Of a stretch of DNA of 6,890 nt, positions 5,220 to 6,890 are shown piece after piece. Position 1 is the stretch's first letter. Every line of letters starts with the position of its first letter. Under the pieces are notes generated by a model. The model saw only the letters and a program-made list of their open reading frames with translations, ran no database searches and was not told where the DNA came from. Source of the stretch: Kiritimatiellia bacterium (GTDB taxonomy: Bacteria > Verrucomicrobiota > Kiritimatiellia > RFP12 > UBA1067). The position numbers were made by a program, and so were the translations under genes. The stretch lies in assembly GCA_900771305.1 (NCBI GenBank), contig CAAGNL010000059.1, positions 1 through 6,890 of the forward strand. The letters are read 5' to 3'.

Positions 5220-6224
5220 ATGAAAAACGAGCGTCCCAGCGACACGCTGAACAAGCGGAACGCGGCCTTCGACAACAAGCTGCGCCCTGAGCAGTTTGCC
5301 GACTTTGTCGGTCAGCGGAAGATCCGTGATCGGCTCGAGCTGGCCGTCCAGGCAGCGAAGGACCGTGGCGAGACGCTTGACCATGTTTTGTTCTCCGGGC
5401 CTCCTGGGCTGGGCAAGACCACGCTTTCCTACATTCTCGGGGACGCCATGGGTGTCCATGTGAAGACCACCAGTGGTCCCGTTCTCACCAAGCCCGCTGA
5501 TCTTGCGGGACTGTTGACCTCCCTTGAGGCGGGCGACATTGTCTTCATCGATGAGATTCACCGTATGCCGAAGACCGTGGAGGAGTATCTCTACTCGGCA
5601 ATGGAGGACTTCTCGATCGACATTTTGATCGACCAGGGTCCCAATGCCCGCAGCGTTCGCCTGGAGCTCCCCCGTTTCACGCTTGTTGGTGCCACGACGC
5701 GGATCGGTCTCATCGCCGCACCTCTGCGCGCCCGGTTCGGACTCGTCAACCGTTTGAGTTTCTACGAGCCCGCCGATCTGGCCGCCATTGTCACACGTTC
5801 CGCCATGAAACTGAACGTGGGCATCGAACCCGAGGGGGCGCTGGAGATCGCGGCCCGTTCGCGCGGGACGCCGCGCATCGCCAACAATCTGCTCCGCCGC
5901 GTGCGAGACTACGCGCAGGTGCGGGCGGGCAACCACATCACGAAGCAGGTTGCCGTGGAATCCCTGTCCCTCCTGGAGATCGACCCGCAGGGGCTCGACG
6001 AAATGGACGTCAGGATCCTCGAAACCATCTGCGTGAAGTTCGGGGGCGGTCCCGTCGGCCTCTCCACCATCGCCGTGAGCGTGGGCGAGGAGCCGGACAC
6101 GATCGAGGAGGCCTACGAGCCGTTCCTGATCATGGAAGGGTACCTCGACCGGACGCCCAAGGGGCGCGTCGCGACGGCGCGCGCCTGGCAGAGGCTGGGC
6201 CTCGACGCGCCGGCGGCGCGGTAG
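5220..6224 (+). CDS. ruvB: Holliday junction branch migration DNA helicase RuvB
   Basis: RuvB forms hexameric AAA+ rings that pump DNA through RuvA-bound Holliday junctions, before RuvC cuts them. The 334-residue length matches the family. Domains in order are an N-terminal LRPEQFADFVGQ entry motif (21-32), Walker A GPPGLGKTT (60-68), TTSGPVL (83-89), Walker B DIVFIDEIH (106-114), sensor 1 GATTR (157-161), PLRARFG (168-174) with the likely arginine finger, sensor 2 RGTPRIANNLLRRVRD (215-230), and the winged-helix C-terminus GGGPVGLSTIAVSVGEE to RTPKGRVAT. An in-frame GTG at 5193 would add nine residues but lies in the terminator loop. ATG 5220 gives the normal RuvB N-terminus, though no Shine-Dalgarno sequence is seen before it. 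ruvA and ruvC are not in the window. Confidence 0.97.
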   Translation: MKNERPSDTLNKRNAAFDNKLRPEQFADFVGQRKIRDRLELAVQAAKDRGETLDHVLFSGPPGLGKTTLSYILGDAMGVHVKTTSGPVLTKPADLAGLLTSLEAGDIVFIDEIHRMPKTVEEYLYSAMEDFSIDILIDQGPNARSVRLELPRFTLVGATTRIGLIAAPLRARFGLVNRLSFYEPADLAAIVTRSAMKLNVGIEPEGALEIAARSRGTPRIANNLLRRVRDYAQVRAGNHITKQVAVESLSLLEIDPQGLDEMDVRILETICVKFGGGPVGLSTIAVSVGEEPDTIEEAYEPFLIMEGYLDRTPKGRVATARAWQRLGLDAPAAR

Positions 6225-6267
6225 GCCGTTAGCAGGGAATTGGATGTTCAGGAGAAACAAGGACCTG

Positions 6268-6275
6268 AGGAGGTG
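6268..6275 (+). promoter_or_regulatory. Strong ribosome binding site for the secreted-protein gene
   Basis: AGGAGGTG is almost fully complementary to the 3' end of 16S rRNA and lies 9 bases before ATG 6285. It is the strongest Shine-Dalgarno match in the window and fixes the start of the last gene. An in-frame GTG at 6273 is immediately followed by TGA, so it cannot be the start. Confidence 0.75.
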
Positions 6276-6284
6276 TGAGGGGAC

Positions 6285-6890
6285 ATGAAGGTTGCGTTTT
6301 TTGTTGCTTGCGTGCTTGCCGGCGCGCTCGGCGCGGCGGATCTTCCGCAGGGCGTCTCCTTCGCGGAGGACGGCGCGTTCCGCATGGGGCAGACGAAGGT
6401 CGGCGTGCGCATCGTGCCGTCCGAGGGCTGGCGCGCGCAGTACCGCAACGGCGCGTTCAGGATCCTGCGCAGGGAGGCGACCGCCGCGCGCCGGACGCTG
6501 CTGGCGGAACTGCCGCAGGCCGGCGGCCTCGCGGAGCAGGAGATCGCCGCGCAGCCGGACGGTTCGGCCGCCTTTTCGTTCACGGCGTCGTTCACGAACC
6601 GCCCCGCCTTCCTCGCGGCCTTTATTGAAATCCGGATGTCGACGCAGCTGAAGGGCATCGAGGTGGACGGACGCCCCGTCGCGTTCCCGGCGGAGGCGGG
6701 CGGGGCCGGGCTCGGATCCTTCCCGCGCGTCGGCTCCTTCTCCGTGATGGCCCTCGACGGCACACGGACGACGTTCACGGGTCCGTTTCCGCTCACGCTG
6801 CAGGATAGCCGCGTCTTCGGCGAAACCTGGTTCGAGGCACGCATCCCGCTCCAGCGGCGGGAGGGTGAGGACGGCGGCGTGTCGCTCACG
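6285..6890 (+). CDS. Secreted protein of unknown function, 3' end outside window
   Basis: The frame is open for 202 codons to the window end with no stop. It begins MKVAFFVACVLAGALGAADLPQG, a signal peptide with likely signal-peptidase I cleavage near residues 16-18. The Cys at 9 is inside the hydrophobic core and is not a lipobox. The mature part alternates short hydrophobic and polar stretches (for example AFSFTASFTNRPAFLAAFIEIRM at 96-118, then GIEVDGRPVAFPAE at 124-137 and GSFSVMALDGTRTTFTGPFPLTLQ at 150-173), which suggests beta-sandwich structure. Such N-terminal beta domains are common in secreted glycoside hydrolases, but no catalytic motif is visible and I cannot name a family. It follows ruvB by 60 bases with its own strong ribosome site, and its codons are very rich in G and C at third positions. 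Antisense frames here are composition artefacts. Confidence 0.75.
   Translation, partial: MKVAFFVACVLAGALGAADLPQGVSFAEDGAFRMGQTKVGVRIVPSEGWRAQYRNGAFRILRREATAARRTLLAELPQAGGLAEQEIAAQPDGSAAFSFTASFTNRPAFLAAFIEIRMSTQLKGIEVDGRPVAFPAEAGGAGLGSFPRVGSFSVMALDGTRTTFTGPFPLTLQDSRVFGETWFEARIPLQRREGEDGGVSLT

Noticed and set aside
5109..6260. 383-codon minus-strand frame across ruvB
   Set aside because: It is fully antisense to an intact RuvB with all motifs. The translation is Arg/His/Asp-rich and looks like a shadow.
6248..6889. Minus-strand frame opposite the secreted protein
   Set aside because: The plus frame from 6285 has a signal peptide and an AGGAGGTG ribosome site. The minus translation is Ser/Pro/Ala-rich with no recognisable domain.
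1..6890. CRISPR arrays, tRNA or rRNA genes, insertion sequences, toxin-antitoxin or defence genes
   Set aside because: Reading both strands showed no regularly spaced repeats, cloverleaf-like segments, transposase motifs or small toxin-antitoxin pairs.

Overview
The window looks like bacterial chromosome of moderately high GC with dense, co-directional coding: seven protein genes, all on the + strand, separated by short gaps. It is mostly core housekeeping plus envelope genes. I see no mobile element, tRNA, rRNA, CRISPR array or phage gene. Two adjacent lipoprotein genes, one of them a leucine-rich-repeat protein, plus a FabD with a GLSLGEW active-site motif and a large secreted protein of unknown family, would fit a Verrucomicrobia/Kiritimatiellae/Lentisphaerae-type (PVC) bacterium. 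That placement is inference only; no marker gene here settles it.

Region 1 (1-2999) is envelope-related. It holds a 5'-truncated endonuclease/exonuclease/phosphatase-family protein that appears to be a lipoprotein, since a lipobox lies upstream of its first internal Met. Next is a leucine-rich-repeat lipoprotein preceded by an extended -10 promoter so close to its ATG that the mRNA may be leaderless. Six bases later comes a 12-helix MATE-family efflux transporter whose codons 11-19 contain a long perfect palindrome.

Region 2 (3000-5211) is a fatty-acid synthesis block: fabD (malonyl-CoA:ACP transacylase), fabG (3-oxoacyl-ACP reductase) and acpP (acyl carrier protein). FabD loads malonate onto AcpP and FabG reduces the 3-oxoacyl-AcpP intermediates. 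An extended -10 promoter lies in front of fabD and a second -10-like element lies in front of acpP. Each of the three genes has a good Shine-Dalgarno sequence. A strong intrinsic terminator follows acpP. No condensing enzyme (fabF, fabB or fabH) is in the window.

Region 3 (5220-6890) carries ruvB, the Holliday-junction branch-migration ATPase, starting nine bases after the acpP terminator. It is followed by the beginning of a Sec-exported protein that runs off the window end. That gene has a near-ideal Shine-Dalgarno sequence and no family I can recognise.

No clearly new biological system is visible. The points most worth a second look are the regulatory DNA (possible leaderless start, an inverted repeat upstream of the fabD promoter, the palindrome inside the MATE gene, the ruvB start against the terminator) and the unrecognised secreted protein.
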